This document shows, piece after piece, positions 1 to 8,544 of a DNA stretch of 49,255 nt; positions within the stretch are counted from its first letter, which is position 1; each line of letters starts with the position of its first letter. Below the pieces are notes generated by a model. It was not told where the DNA came from. It searched no databases and worked only from the letters and a program-made list of their open reading frames with translations. The stretch is from JBDTRY01 sp039931435 (GTDB taxonomy: Bacteria; Acidobacteriota; Thermoanaerobaculia; Gp7-AA8): assembly GCA_039931435.1 (NCBI GenBank), contig JBDTRY010000007.1, positions 1-49,255 on the forward strand, in the 5' to 3' direction. The position numbers and the translations under genes were made by a program.

Positions 1-48
1 CTACGAGTTCGTGCTTCTCTGAGGTTCCCCTGGTTTTGACACAGTCTC
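1..48. repeat. Right part of a dispersed terminal-inverted-repeat element
   Basis: The window opens with CTACGAG and, about 33 bases on, TTTTGACACAGTCTC (34-48). The same two blocks in the same order and similar spacing occur at 17544-17598, where they form the right half of a 118-bp element. The window therefore probably starts inside a second copy. No gene is visible between here and the fabD start at 295. A 12-bp palindrome (ATGAATATTCAT) lies near position 83. Confidence 0.5.
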
Positions 49-202
49 TCGTTCGAGATGACAAATTTGCTACGCTCGCGTATGAATATTCATGCAGAGT
101 TTCTTCACGCTGGTTCAGCACCCACTCTGGTTCGCTCGGGTGACATGATCGAGGAAGTCGCGTCAGATTCCCGGAGGAGTCTCTTTTGGCTTGCTCAGAG
201 CG

Positions 203-258
203 GAATGTTGAATGTGGAATGTTGAATGGTGAATGGTGAATGTTGAATGGTGAAATGT
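203..258 (+). repeat. Heptamer tandem repeat upstream of fabD
   Basis: There are eight consecutive 7-bp units of the form GAATGTT, GAATGGT or GAATGTG, with the last degenerating to GAAATGT. The array ends about 37 bp before the fabD start. The same heptamers recur at 8545-8721. The unit length and degeneracy resemble the short tandemly repeated repetitive heptamers described in cyanobacteria, but homology is not implied. Confidence 0.85.
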
Positions 259-294
259 CACCCCGCCCATTCGGTTTGATATCATCCGCGCCCG

Positions 295-1236
295 ATGAGA
301 CATGAGCTGGCATTTGTCTTCCCAGGCCAGGGGAGTCAGTTTCCCGGAATGGGAAAGGACATTGCCGCGCGCTTTCCGGCGGCTCGCCGCACCTTCGATC
401 AGATCGATGCCGCCCTGGGGTTTTCGATCTCTGAATTGTGCTTCGAAGGACCCGAAGAAGAACTGCGGATGACCGCCAACACGCAGCCGGCGATTCTCGC
501 TGTCTCCGCCGCCATCCACGCGGTCATCAAAGCAGAGGTGAGTCGCCGCCCCGATGTCGTGGCTGGCCACTCACTGGGTGAGTACAGCGCAATCGTTGCT
601 GCCGGCGGGCTGACGGCTGAAGATGCCGCGCGCCTCGTGAATGCGCGCGGCCGATTCATGCAGGAAGCCGTGCCGGCCGGTGAGGGTGCCATGGCGGCGA
701 TCATCGGCCCATCTCTCGAAGAGGTACAGGCGATCTGCGAGGTTGCCTCCGAAGGCGAGATTCTTTCGCCAGCGAACATCAACGGTCCCGGACAGATCGT
801 CATTGCCGGTGCCAGGCGAGCGGTCGACCGCGCCATCGATGAAGCGAAGCGGAGGGGTGTACGAAAGGCTGTTCTCCTTCCGGTGAGTGCACCGTTCCAT
901 TGCGCACTGATGAAGTCCGCTGAAGAGCGCCTGCAGCCGCTGCTTGAAGAAGCGCCCTTTCAGAATCTGGAGATGCCTCTCGTTTCAAATGTGGATGCCT
1001 CGCCGATCGGTACCGACCATGCCATCCGTAATGCGCTGAAGCGCCAGGTGGTCTCGCCGGTGCGCTGGGTGGACTCCGTGCAGCGCATGGTCGAGATGGG
1101 AGTGAAGCGTTTCGTGGAGATTGGGCCGGGCACGGTGCTCACTGGTCTGATCAAGCGAATCGATCCTTCGGTTGAGCTGGTAAATGTTCGGGACGTGGCC
1201 TCTCTCGAAGCCTTTCTCGCTGCTTCCAGGCCCTGA
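295..1236 (+). CDS. fabD: Malonyl-CoA:ACP transacylase FabD
   Basis: This enzyme transfers malonyl from CoA to the acyl carrier protein, supplying the extender unit of type II fatty-acid synthesis in the cytoplasm. The 313 residues match the family's usual length. The N-terminus has the FPGQGSQ motif (9-15). The nucleophile elbow GHSLG places the catalytic Ser at 93, and the partner His lies at about 202 in the APFH motif. fabG follows 24 bp downstream in the same direction, so the two are probably one transcript. The ATG at 295 has no strong Shine-Dalgarno sequence but starts exactly at the conserved N-terminus. Confidence 0.97.
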   Translation: MRHELAFVFPGQGSQFPGMGKDIAARFPAARRTFDQIDAALGFSISELCFEGPEEELRMTANTQPAILAVSAAIHAVIKAEVSRRPDVVAGHSLGEYSAIVAAGGLTAEDAARLVNARGRFMQEAVPAGEGAMAAIIGPSLEEVQAICEVASEGEILSPANINGPGQIVIAGARRAVDRAIDEAKRRGVRKAVLLPVSAPFHCALMKSAEERLQPLLEEAPFQNLEMPLVSNVDASPIGTDHAIRNALKRQVVSPVRWVDSVQRMVEMGVKRFVEIGPGTVLTGLIKRIDPSVELVNVRDVASLEAFLAASRP

Positions 1237-1260
1237 ACGATCCGTATCTGGAGGAGTTTC

Positions 1261-2004
1261 ATGAAGATTCACCTGGCCGGAAAAGTGGCGTTGGTCACGG
1301 GGGCTTCCCGTGGAATCGGCGCAGCCATCGCCCGGCGGATGTCTGAAACCGGGGCGACGATTCTCTGCGCTGCACGGAGCACCGAGGCGGTGGGTGACGT
1401 GGCAAGGTCCATCACGGAGGCCGGTGGTCTGGCCATTCCGGTAGAACTGGACATCACCTCCCCGAATGTACGCGATCGCGTCAAGGAACTTCTCGAGGCG
1501 CACCAGCACATCGACATTCTGGTGAACAACGCCGGCGTGACAGACGACGACCTTTTCATGCGTATGAAAGCCTCGGCGTGGGAATCCGTGATGCGCACGA
1601 ACCTCGATCCGCTTTTTCATGTCAGTCAGGAGATCGTGAAGAAGATGGTCCGGGCGCGGTGGGGGAGGATCATCAATGTTTCCTCGGTGGTCGGTCTTTC
1701 CGGAAATCCTGGTCAGACCAACTATGCCGCTTCGAAGGCAGCGATGATCGGGTTCACCAAATCGCTGGCTTTGGAAGTCGGTTCACGCAACATCACCGTC
1801 AATGCCATCGCCCCTGGATTCATCCAGACTTCCATGACCGAGTCGCTCGATGAAGCGGTGAAGAAGGCCCTCGAGACGCGGATTGCACTGAAGCGGCTTG
1901 GAACCGCTGATGACGTCGCCTATGGCGCCGTCTATCTGGCCTCCGAAGAGGCGGCGTACGTCACCGGCACCGTGCTCAACATCAGTGGCGGGCTCTACAC
2001 CTAG
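1261..2004 (+). CDS. fabG: 3-oxoacyl-ACP reductase FabG
   Basis: This is an NADPH-dependent short-chain dehydrogenase that reduces 3-oxoacyl-ACP in fatty-acid elongation. The 247 residues are typical. The cofactor motif TGASRGIG lies at 13-20 and NNAG at 89-92. The catalytic Ser142, Tyr155 and Lys159 sit in SSVVG and the YAASK motif, and the C-terminus ends in the usual SGG. A strong GGAGGAG ribosome site precedes the ATG. Placement directly after fabD supports the fatty-acid role over other SDR functions. An acyl carrier protein gene often follows in other genomes but is not found here. Confidence 0.96.
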   Translation: MKIHLAGKVALVTGASRGIGAAIARRMSETGATILCAARSTEAVGDVARSITEAGGLAIPVELDITSPNVRDRVKELLEAHQHIDILVNNAGVTDDDLFMRMKASAWESVMRTNLDPLFHVSQEIVKKMVRARWGRIINVSSVVGLSGNPGQTNYAASKAAMIGFTKSLALEVGSRNITVNAIAPGFIQTSMTESLDEAVKKALETRIALKRLGTADDVAYGAVYLASEEAAYVTGTVLNISGGLYT

Positions 2005-2059
2005 ATCGGCGCCCGGGTTATCCCGCTTCTAATGAAACGCCGAAGCGATCCCGGATCCC

Positions 2060-2094
2060 GTCATCCCGACGAGCGAAGCGAGGAGGGATCTTCC
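2060..2094. repeat. Dispersed GTCATCCCGA repeat, single copy
   Basis: The unit reads GTCATCCCGA, then GAGCGAAGCGAGG, then GGGATC. Related units occur at 24329-24425, 24557-24662 and 28907-28938, and a partial match lies near 17608-17632. It sits between fabG and the opposing lipoprotein gene. Confidence 0.7.
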
Positions 2095-2122
2095 GCTCGT
2101 GTAACAATGGTTGGCCCTCGAA

Positions 2123-2641
2123 CTACCGGATCGTTCCACTCGGGGGCGCTTCGCTGCCGCGATCCTCATCCCACTTCACGGCGATCACCTCAGGTTTCGC
2201 TGACTTGATCCGAACGGCAACCTTGTCGGGTACCTCGAAGACACCGGCCACTTCGTGTTCCGCGTACGGGGCAACCACCGTCTGCGCCAGGGACTTCGTG
2301 CGAACGACCTGACCCTGGCCATCGAGGTAATGGATCGTCGACTGGAACTTCTGCGGCTCTGCAGACCGGTTTCGGATCGTCAACCGGAACGGCCGCGTGG
2401 TCACGCCATCCTTCGAGGCCGCCGGGTCTTCCGAGAACTGGGATTCGAAACGCCCGGTGCCGGTCTCGATCTGATCGCTGTGTGCTTGAGGAGGTTTGGA
2501 AAAGCTGTCCGCGGCTTCGTTCCGAAGTGCCTGGGCCATGTTCTCCACGACCGCGGCGGCGCGTTGTTCTTTCTTTGCGCATCCGCCAGCGAGTATCACG
2601 CTGGTGAGAAGGATCAGGATTGGCTGGAGCTTGTTCGGCAT
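2123..2641 (-). CDS. Small lipoprotein, possibly YcfL/DUF1425-like
   Basis: The 172-residue product has a lipoprotein signal peptide: a short charged start, a hydrophobic stretch and LAGGC with the lipidated Cys at 21. The mature part has one globular beta-rich region with a segment on "fractional" side-chain patterns (residues about 85-150, RNRSAEPQKF onward) resembling the YcfL/DUF1425 periplasmic fold. That assignment is tentative. The reading frame stays open upstream to 2983, but only the ATG at 2641 places the signal peptide at the N-terminus. The gene lies 77 bp downstream of the membrane protein at 2719-4305 on the same strand. Confidence 0.8.
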   Translation of the reverse strand: MPNKLQPILILLTSVILAGGCAKKEQRAAAVVENMAQALRNEAADSFSKPPQAHSDQIETGTGRFESQFSEDPAASKDGVTTRPFRLTIRNRSAEPQKFQSTIHYLDGQGQVVRTKSLAQTVVAPYAEHEVAGVFEVPDKVAVRIKSAKPEVIAVKWDEDRGSEAPPSGTIR

Positions 2642-2718
2642 CAGGCTCGTTGATCTTAGCAAACGAAATGTCGCCATAACGAAGCCGGCTGGGGATCGAC
2701 GACCGGTCGCCGGGAGTG

Positions 2719-4305
2719 TCAAGACGCCGGGGACGATTGGTCCCCTGCTGATGCCAGTTCCGTTTCCCGGACGCGAAGGGTGAGGGCGATCAATAACGCC
2801 ACGCAGGCCAGGTGCACGATGCGCAGGGTAACGCGCTCGCCACGGAAAGGTCCGATTGCTGTCGGTGGCAGGGCGCGATCCTGAGGTGTGGGACCCCAGC
2901 GAAAAAGCATCGAGTGCTGCTTCGCACTGGTGAGGCCCGCGTAGTCGCGAAACAAACCCCGCTCGGCGATGATCACGTCCCATCCCGTTATCCAGATGCA
3001 GAAAAAAATTAAGAGCAAAGGACGACCGCGGAGTTCCCTGAAGGCGGCTGCAGGAATGAGGATCAGGACGGGAGCCAGCGCGTACCAGTACCAGCCCTCC
3101 TTGCCTCCTGCAGGAAGCGAGAGTCCGAGGCGATGTGCCTTGAGAATGAATGCAGCCGCGTTGAGCGACTGCGCCAGCGCGAAGGCAACAACTACCGCTG
3201 CGGCGATCACAGCGAGGATCCGCTGTCTCCGCCAGAGGGCTGCCACGCCGAACAGGATCAGGGCCATGACCGGAAGGGCATAGGTAATCATGGCGCGCCC
3301 GGTCAGGGCGTTCCAGTGCTGGCCGCTGGTCCAGATGGCAGTAGCCGTCCAGATTTTTGCCATCTGCACGAAGTTGATCGTGACAGCCGCAGGATTTGAA
3401 GTGGCGACGGGGTCGAAGGCGAACAGTCCAAGGGCATTACTTGTTCTGCCCGCGAGATCGCCGATCGTCAACAGAACGCTGACCGAGATGCACGCGGACA
3501 CGAACGCCATTCGCGCCCGGGATGCTCTGTAATTCCACCAGGCGAGTGGTAGCAGGACGAGAATGGGCCAGGAGTAGAGCTTGGTGGCCACGCCGGCACT
3601 CCATGCCAGCGCCTCGAGAAAGATTCCTGCGGGCGAGCGCGGTTTCGAGAGCGTCACTGCGGCTCCCAGGGCTATTGCCGCGCAACAGAGAGCATCGTTG
3701 CTGGAGCGGACGACGAGAGTGAGCCAGGTCGGAAAACTGACCAGCAGTGCCGCTGCCAGAACGCCACTTACGCCGAAAAACCGGTAGCCGATCAATCCTG
3801 AACAGAGGACGGTCATGATTGCCAGAAGCACGGAGAGCAGACGCCAGATTTGCAATTCACTTATGGCGGTCCGACGAGGCAGAGCTCGTACGAGCGGAGC
3901 GGCTATCAGGTAGTAGAGATCCGGCTGTTGCGCCTCGTAATTCGGCGCAGAATACGGCTGCATGTTTGCCGTGGTGACGGGAACGTCATTCAGTACCGTT
4001 CTCCCGGATCGGACGCGGTCCGGCCATCGGACACCGAGAGTTCCGAAATCGGGGAGACCTGCAGGATCGTCGTCGAGCGTGTGCTGCAGATATTGCGGGA
4101 TCGAAGGCTGTTGATTGGAGGGATTGTGCCCCTCCTCGGCAACGAAGGAGAGACGCGCCACATGGTAGAGCTCATCGAGCCCGGCGTACGGTGGCATGGC
4201 CGCGATCTGCAACAGCAACCTGCTGGTCGCGGCAAGGGCCAGAAGCGAAAAAGCGATCGCGCTTCGCCGGCGTCTAACAACGCTTCTGTTCATCTCCTCA
4301 GTCAT
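2719..4305 (-). CDS. Polytopic membrane protein, DUF2142/GT39-like
   Basis: The product has about 528 residues and roughly ten hydrophobic helices. After the first helix comes an acidic pair in a DELYH motif on the outer face. This resembles the Asp-Glu of C-type (lipid-phosphosugar-dependent) glycosyltransferases and DUF2142 proteins. Such proteins transfer sugars from polyprenyl carriers in the inner membrane, but the substrate here cannot be told. The frame is open to a GTG at 4326; the ATG at 4305 was chosen and one at 4293 is also possible. The ATP-grasp gene ends 42 bp upstream on the same strand. The C-terminus is charged and soluble. Confidence 0.75.
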   Translation of the reverse strand: MTEEMNRSVVRRRRSAIAFSLLALAATSRLLLQIAAMPPYAGLDELYHVARLSFVAEEGHNPSNQQPSIPQYLQHTLDDDPAGLPDFGTLGVRWPDRVRSGRTVLNDVPVTTANMQPYSAPNYEAQQPDLYYLIAAPLVRALPRRTAISELQIWRLLSVLLAIMTVLCSGLIGYRFFGVSGVLAAALLVSFPTWLTLVVRSSNDALCCAAIALGAAVTLSKPRSPAGIFLEALAWSAGVATKLYSWPILVLLPLAWWNYRASRARMAFVSACISVSVLLTIGDLAGRTSNALGLFAFDPVATSNPAAVTINFVQMAKIWTATAIWTSGQHWNALTGRAMITYALPVMALILFGVAALWRRQRILAVIAAAVVVAFALAQSLNAAAFILKAHRLGLSLPAGGKEGWYWYALAPVLILIPAAAFRELRGRPLLLIFFCIWITGWDVIIAERGLFRDYAGLTSAKQHSMLFRWGPTPQDRALPPTAIGPFRGERVTLRIVHLACVALLIALTLRVRETELASAGDQSSPAS

Positions 4306-4347
4306 GGCAATGGCTGGATACCGCACACTCTATGACAGCTGGTCTGC

Positions 4348-5232
4348 TTACCATCGAGTGCGTTGGCGTTCGATCCACGCTTCGAAGGCACGGGCGAACC
4401 GCGCCGCGGATTGTGCGTCCGTGCGGAAGTAGAGGGCCGGCTCGATCAACTCCAGCTCCATCAGCAGGAAGCCGCCTTCGAAATCACGCACGAGATCGAT
4501 GCGGGCGTACAGCGGACCGGGGTCGAGGAGACGCAGAATCCGATCGCCGATCGCCAGGCATGCAGCTGGCGGTCGAACAGAGACGATCTCGCCGCCATGT
4601 TCCTCCTGGACGCGAAAATCGCCCGGCTTCGGCGACTTCTGCACCGCGTGACTGAAGGTGTTGTTGAAATAAAAGAGGGAGAACTCGCCCTCTTCGATGA
4701 TGGCTTTCATGAAGGGCTGGGACATGAATTCACGATTGTGAAAGAGTGTCTCCAGCTCGGGCTGCTGTTCGCCGATCGATCTCCGGGAGAGGCGATAGGT
4801 GTCGCCGGCACTGGCTCCGATGACGGGCTTGACGACGATCTCGTCCGCTCGGAACTCCTGAAAATGCTCATAGAGTTCCGAGGCGAGCAGTCCCCTGCCC
4901 CAGATCGTGGGAACGACGGCGATGCCAGCCAGACTCAGCTCCCGGAGATAGGTCTTGCTGACGTTCGAGCGGATCAGAGAAAGGGGGTTCGCCAGGACCG
5001 TTCCCGATTGTTCGATTTCTTCGAGCACGGTCAGGAAGGACTGAGGATCGTGCTGATAGTCCCAGGCCGAGCGGATGATCACGGCCTCGAAGCGAATCCA
5101 GTCGGTCTCTTTCTGCCGCCATGAGACGAACTCCACCAGCCAGCCCCGCTCGGAAAACGGACCGATGGCGAGATCATCGTCGGTGACGTGGCCGGTGAGA
5201 TCGTCGGTGGAGAGAAATGCGCAACGTTTCAT
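4348..5232 (-). CDS. ATP-grasp family protein
   Basis: The 294-residue soluble protein has the layout of small ATP-grasp ligases. There is an N-terminal pre-grasp domain (1-90). The middle region holds VVKPVIGASAGDTYRL (about 155-170), the Lys-bearing strand and Gly/Ser-rich loop that bind ATP. The C-terminal part has RIDLVRDFEGGFLLMELELIEP (about 248-270), whose acidic residues would bind magnesium. This resembles the glutathione-synthetase-like ATP-grasp proteins that include the D-cycloserine ligase DcsG. The family joins a carboxylate to an amine or other nucleophile using ATP, but the substrate here is unknown. The ATG at 5232 is the only natural start. No partner biosynthetic gene is adjacent. 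Confidence 0.8.
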   Translation of the reverse strand: MKRCAFLSTDDLTGHVTDDDLAIGPFSERGWLVEFVSWRQKETDWIRFEAVIIRSAWDYQHDPQSFLTVLEEIEQSGTVLANPLSLIRSNVSKTYLRELSLAGIAVVPTIWGRGLLASELYEHFQEFRADEIVVKPVIGASAGDTYRLSRRSIGEQQPELETLFHNREFMSQPFMKAIIEEGEFSLFYFNNTFSHAVQKSPKPGDFRVQEEHGGEIVSVRPPAACLAIGDRILRLLDPGPLYARIDLVRDFEGGFLLMELELIEPALYFRTDAQSAARFARAFEAWIERQRTRW

Positions 5233-5277
5233 TGCTGAATGGTGTGGGAGGTCCGATGCACCCGTGGGCGCAGAGGA

Positions 5278-5354
5278 TGGTGCGCCCCGAGGGATTCGAA
5301 CCCCCGACCCTCAGATCCGAAGTCTGATGCTCTATCCAGCTGAGCTAGGGGCGC
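5278..5354 (-). tRNA. tRNA-Arg (anticodon TCG)
   Basis: Read on the minus strand, the gene has a 7-bp acceptor stem (GCGCCCC/GGGGCGC) and a D arm with AGCTGGATA. The anticodon stem TCAGA/TCTGA closes the loop CTTCGGA, so the anticodon is TCG, reading CGA. The T arm carries TTCGAAT. Discriminator A and CCA are encoded at 5278-5281. Confidence 0.95.
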
Positions 5355-5389
5355 GTAGCGGGAGTTTACAACGATTTCGGCGACCGGGA

Positions 5390-6421
5390 TCAGAAGCGGA
5401 GAGTGAAGAGGATTTCACGTCGTCCGGTCGGCGAAACTCCCGGCGCGACGGACCACGAGAGTCGTTCGCGATTGTTGATCCGCACGACGGCCCGTCCCAC
5501 ACCCGTGCCGATCAACGCCCCGGCCAGAACATCGGAGGTGAAGTGAGCGTCGTGATACAGCCTGGAAAACGCGACGGTGGATGCCAGTCCGTAGGCCGTA
5601 GCCTGAATCCAGCGCTGGTGGTAGTGAGAGGCGACCACTGTTGCCAGCGTGAACGCTTCCGTGGAATGCCCGGATGGGAAAGACTCTCCGCCGTTCACGG
5701 GATCGAAATCGAACGTGCCACGGTTCGCATTCGGCCTGCTTCGTCCGAAGGCACGTTTGAGCGCGGGAGTGATCACTCCCGCGGCGATGAGCGTACTCAT
5801 GTACCCGTCGAAAGCGGTCTCGCGCGCGTTTGAATCCCGGGTAACCGCTCCGATCAGGGCGAAGGCAAGCATGGTGTGCTGGGCGTAGACTCCGCCGAAT
5901 GGCTCAGCGACGCGTGTAACGTTGTCGAGCACCCTGGAATGGTGATCGTCTACGAATTTGCGTACGGGTTCGTCGAGTGCGGAACTGGCGACGACCGCGC
6001 CGGCGAAGAGCCCGGCGCGCTTCCACTGCCGGCTGTCCCACCTTGCGGGCGCCGAGAAGATTTCTCGCGCATCGCGAAGCGCGAGGTGCAAGTGCCGGGT
6101 GACGGGGTGAATTTCGGCGGCGGTCTGTTTTGAAGCAACAGGGACCTCGGCTTTGACGGGGAGGGCTTCGGTTACCGCGGCATCAAACGGGGAAGCCGAG
6201 AAGAGAACGAACGAAAGCGTGGCCAGACGTAGCAGTCTGGCGTTCCTAATCGAGTGAAATGACTTTGGTGGGCGCAGTGACGGAGAATTGTTTTCTCTGA
6301 CGAGCTGCCCAGGAACCGATGGACGGCGGCTGTCCAGCGTCTCAGCGCGCGGCAGCAGCGAGTTGAAGGCTTCGTGGATGCAACTGTGCCTGCGTTGAAT
6401 CGGCCGCCCGAGCTCTCTCAT
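5390..6421 (-). CDS. PAP2-family membrane-associated phosphatase
   Basis: The product is a phosphatidic-acid-phosphatase type 2 protein. All three catalytic signatures are present in order: KRAFGRSRP, SFPSGHS and SRLYHDAHFTSD, the last two carrying the catalytic His residues. A hydrophobic, signal-like segment (LLRLATLSFVLFSAS) precedes the domain, which suggests export or membrane anchoring with the active site outside the cytoplasm. Substrates of the family include undecaprenyl pyrophosphate and phospholipid phosphates; nothing here decides between them. The start is uncertain: the ATG at 6421 leaves about 55 residues before the signal segment and has no good ribosome site. The frame is open to 6502. 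Confidence 0.85.
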   Translation of the reverse strand: MRELGRPIQRRHSCIHEAFNSLLPRAETLDSRRPSVPGQLVRENNSPSLRPPKSFHSIRNARLLRLATLSFVLFSASPFDAAVTEALPVKAEVPVASKQTAAEIHPVTRHLHLALRDAREIFSAPARWDSRQWKRAGLFAGAVVASSALDEPVRKFVDDHHSRVLDNVTRVAEPFGGVYAQHTMLAFALIGAVTRDSNARETAFDGYMSTLIAAGVITPALKRAFGRSRPNANRGTFDFDPVNGGESFPSGHSTEAFTLATVVASHYHQRWIQATAYGLASTVAFSRLYHDAHFTSDVLAGALIGTGVGRAVVRINNRERLSWSVAPGVSPTGRREILFTLRF

Positions 6422-6502
6422 GTCGAGATTATCAGAGCAGGGACCAGTTAAAACCAGGATGAATCCTCGCCGGACGTGATCGGGAAGGGAAGCCGATGCC
6501 AT

Positions 6503-7315
6503 TCAGATCTCCTGCCTGCTGGTTGGATCGGATCTCTCTCTCGAACTTGTCCAGAGAATCCCAACCACCATCAGTGCGGTCAGCACGATGGTAATGGTGA
6601 TGCGGCCCATGGCCAGACCTCCCTCGGCGCGTGGCTTGTCAAGGGTGTCACCGACTGTGGCGCCGAGGGGACGCGAAAGTACATAGGCTGTCCAGAAGAG
6701 GGCGCTGCCCGGGATCTTCGTGAAGAAATGCGCTGCAGCGACCAGGGCCAGAAGGCCGCCGAAGATCAGAGCGCCACGTTGAAACCCGAGGCCGGTCGAA
6801 GTGGCCATGAAGTCTCCGAGGGCCGTCCCCAGGGTATTCGAAACGAGAATGGTGACCCAGTAGAAGACCTCGTTTTGTCTCGTTGCGATGTTCTCGAACT
6901 GGATGGCGCCAGTCGATACATGCCAGACGAAAAGCACCGCCAGGACGCCGCAGAACAACATGATTGATGACTTGATGTAGCCCAGTCCCAGCGTGCGGTC
7001 GAGATAATCGGATGTGGTCGTTCCGACCGTGGTGGTGGCCACGACCACTGCCCAGTAGAGGAAGGGGTGATAGCGCTTCCAGCCGACCTGTGCAAAAAGC
7101 GTCACAGAGAAGAAGGCCAGAAAGATGAGCGTGCTGATTCCGTAGCCGAGCTTCAGCGTCATGGAAAGCGCGTCTCCGCCGGTCTCGCCGAGGGTCGTCG
7201 CCAGGATCTTGATGATCCAGAACACCAGGGTGACCTGCGGAACTTTGCTCAGGGCACTCGCAACCAAACTATGATCGGTTCCGGCCACGGCGTTTTCACG
7301 CTGGACTTGATTCAT
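6503..7315 (-). CDS. COG4705-like membrane protein with four internal repeats
   Basis: The 270-residue protein is almost wholly hydrophobic, with about eight membrane helices. A motif close to TLGxTxxDxLxxxLGLGY recurs four times (about residues 41-58, 95-113, 161-178 and 216-234). Each copy carries an invariant Asp after a Gly pair and is followed by a helix pair. This is the pattern of COG4705 uncharacterised membrane proteins. The repeated polar motifs inside helices suggest a channel or transporter with pseudo-fourfold symmetry, which is inference. The ATG at 7315 is preceded by AAGGAAG; the frame runs open to 7417 without further conserved sequence. The stop lies just upstream of the PAP2 gene. 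Confidence 0.78.
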   Translation of the reverse strand: MNQVQRENAVAGTDHSLVASALSKVPQVTLVFWIIKILATTLGETGGDALSMTLKLGYGISTLIFLAFFSVTLFAQVGWKRYHPFLYWAVVVATTTVGTTTSDYLDRTLGLGYIKSSIMLFCGVLAVLFVWHVSTGAIQFENIATRQNEVFYWVTILVSNTLGTALGDFMATSTGLGFQRGALIFGGLLALVAAAHFFTKIPGSALFWTAYVLSRPLGATVGDTLDKPRAEGGLAMGRITITIVLTALMVVGILWTSSRERSDPTSRQEI

Positions 7316-7685
7316 GTCTTCCTTTCCCTGGGAACGTGATTTCATGGGGGCCGGGACCTCTCGAAGATTGGAGCATTCGAGAGTGAGCCGGTTTTTGCCG
7401 AGGAAGGGAACGATCACACGATGGAGATGAAAGGACGATGAATCGTCGTGGATGACCGGGGCGCCCAGCAGAAGGATTCTGTCGGCCGCCGGAGCTGTTG
7501 GATTGTGGATCGACAGCCGAGAGTGCGGGAATCGGATCTGACGGCCGTTAAGAGCTGCAACCAGGTCAAGCTGGAGGAATGCCGGAGGAGAACCGATGGG
7601 GTCACGGTCCCGGCGGGGTCTGTTGCCGCCCCGGGAACGTGAATATAATTCCGGCGCGTCCTGTTACCTCGCATTCCGTGCAAGC
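7316..7685. other. Non-coding stretch before tRNA-Thr
   Basis: I find no convincing gene in these 370 bases. Short open frames on both strands have no family resemblance and no ribosome sites. The only recognisable signal is the tRNA-Thr promoter near its right end. Confidence 0.55.
7622..7649 (+). promoter_or_regulatory. Sigma70-type promoter for tRNA-Thr
   Basis: A perfect TATAAT (7644-7649) lies 36 bp before the tRNA. A weak -35 candidate TTGCCG (7622-7627) is 16 bp upstream of it. Confidence 0.6.
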
Positions 7686-7761
7686 GCCGTTGTAGCTCAG
7701 TTGGTAGAGCAGCTGATTCGTAATCAGCAGGTCGCCGGTTCAAGTCCGGCCAACGGCTCCA
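7686..7761 (+). tRNA. tRNA-Thr (anticodon CGT)
   Basis: This is a 76-nt cloverleaf. The acceptor is GCCGTTG/CAACGGC and the D arm is GCTCAGTTGGTAGAGC. The anticodon stem GCTGA/TCAGC closes the loop TTCGTAA, giving anticodon CGT, which reads ACG. The T arm carries TTCAAGT. CCA is encoded at 7759-7761. Confidence 0.95.
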
Positions 7762-7826
7762 GCGCGACCTTTCCTGCCACCCACCGCGGCTTGCTGGCTC
7801 CCACGGCCAGGTAACTGGCGCGGCGC

Positions 7827-8351
7827 TTATGGTGCCTGCACGCCTTGCGGGAACTGCACGAAGACTCCGCCGGAATAGATGATGTCGCAGTCGAAGTTCG
7901 TGACCTGCCCATTGACCGCGTTCGTTGCGAAATCTTCCTCGGTTCCGTTTCGTCCCCTCGTTACGATTCCGTAGACCTGCGCGGCGGAGGTCGTGCTTCC
8001 GAGCGATTTGTCGAGGTAGAAGATCCATTCGTTGCCCCAGCCGTCGTTCCGGGGCGGACTGCGAATGTACGTGGGAGATAGATACCGTTCCAGGTCCCGG
8101 TTCAAGACCGTGGCCACAGGAACTCCGCCCAGAGAGAGTCCGGCCGCATTGAACTTCGTCAACTCAACTGCCCGTGCCTCCCAGGCAGTGGCGATCGAGC
8201 GCATGTCCGCCATGGATCGTTTTTGTTTGGAGCGCTGAAGGGCCGTGAGCAGATTGGGAATGGCGATGGCGGCGAGGATGCCGGTGATTGCCACTACGAT
8301 CAGCAACTCAATAAGGGTGAATCCCTGGCCTTTCGGGGAAGGTTTCCTCAT
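7827..8351 (-). CDS. Type IV pilin / pseudopilin-like protein
   Basis: The 174-residue protein begins with a short basic leader (MRKPSPKGQG) followed by FTLIELLIVVAITGILAAIAIPNLL. This is the class III prepilin signature, cleaved after Gly10, with Glu5 of the mature protein and a long N-terminal helix. The C-terminal region contains aromatic and Gly-rich stretches (DGWGNEWIFYLD) typical of major pseudopilins of the GspG/PilA type. It would be processed by a prepilin peptidase and assembled into a type IV pilus or type II secretion pseudopilus. No other pilus gene is nearby, so it is an orphan here. A weak ribosome site (GGAG) precedes the ATG. Confidence 0.88.
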   Translation of the reverse strand: MRKPSPKGQGFTLIELLIVVAITGILAAIAIPNLLTALQRSKQKRSMADMRSIATAWEARAVELTKFNAAGLSLGGVPVATVLNRDLERYLSPTYIRSPPRNDGWGNEWIFYLDKSLGSTTSAAQVYGIVTRGRNGTEEDFATNAVNGQVTNFDCDIIYSGGVFVQFPQGVQAP

Positions 8352-8544
8352 GACATGCCCACTCCAATGCGCTCTCGGATTTGAGGGGAGACCATCAATC
8401 TGTGTACCAGTCCCGGCGCTGATCCCGCTCCGATTGCTTTGTTGAAGTTAGAGAGCCACCCGTCCGGGAAGGTTGGCCCCGATGACAGAAATTGTCGGTT
8501 GAGGCAACAGGAGAGCGTCACCAGCAGCCTGGGTGAGGGGTATT

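Noticed and set aside
203..258. Possible CRISPR-like array
   Set aside because: The units are 7-bp back-to-back repeats without unique spacers, and no cas gene is present.
2642..2983. N-terminal extension of the lipoprotein frame
   Set aside because: It would bury the lipoprotein signal peptide and overlap the end of the neighbouring membrane-protein gene.
7414..8028. Long minus-strand open frame across tRNA-Thr and the pilin 3' end
   Set aside because: It covers a tRNA and part of the pilin gene in another frame, and its product is Arg/Ser-rich with no domain.
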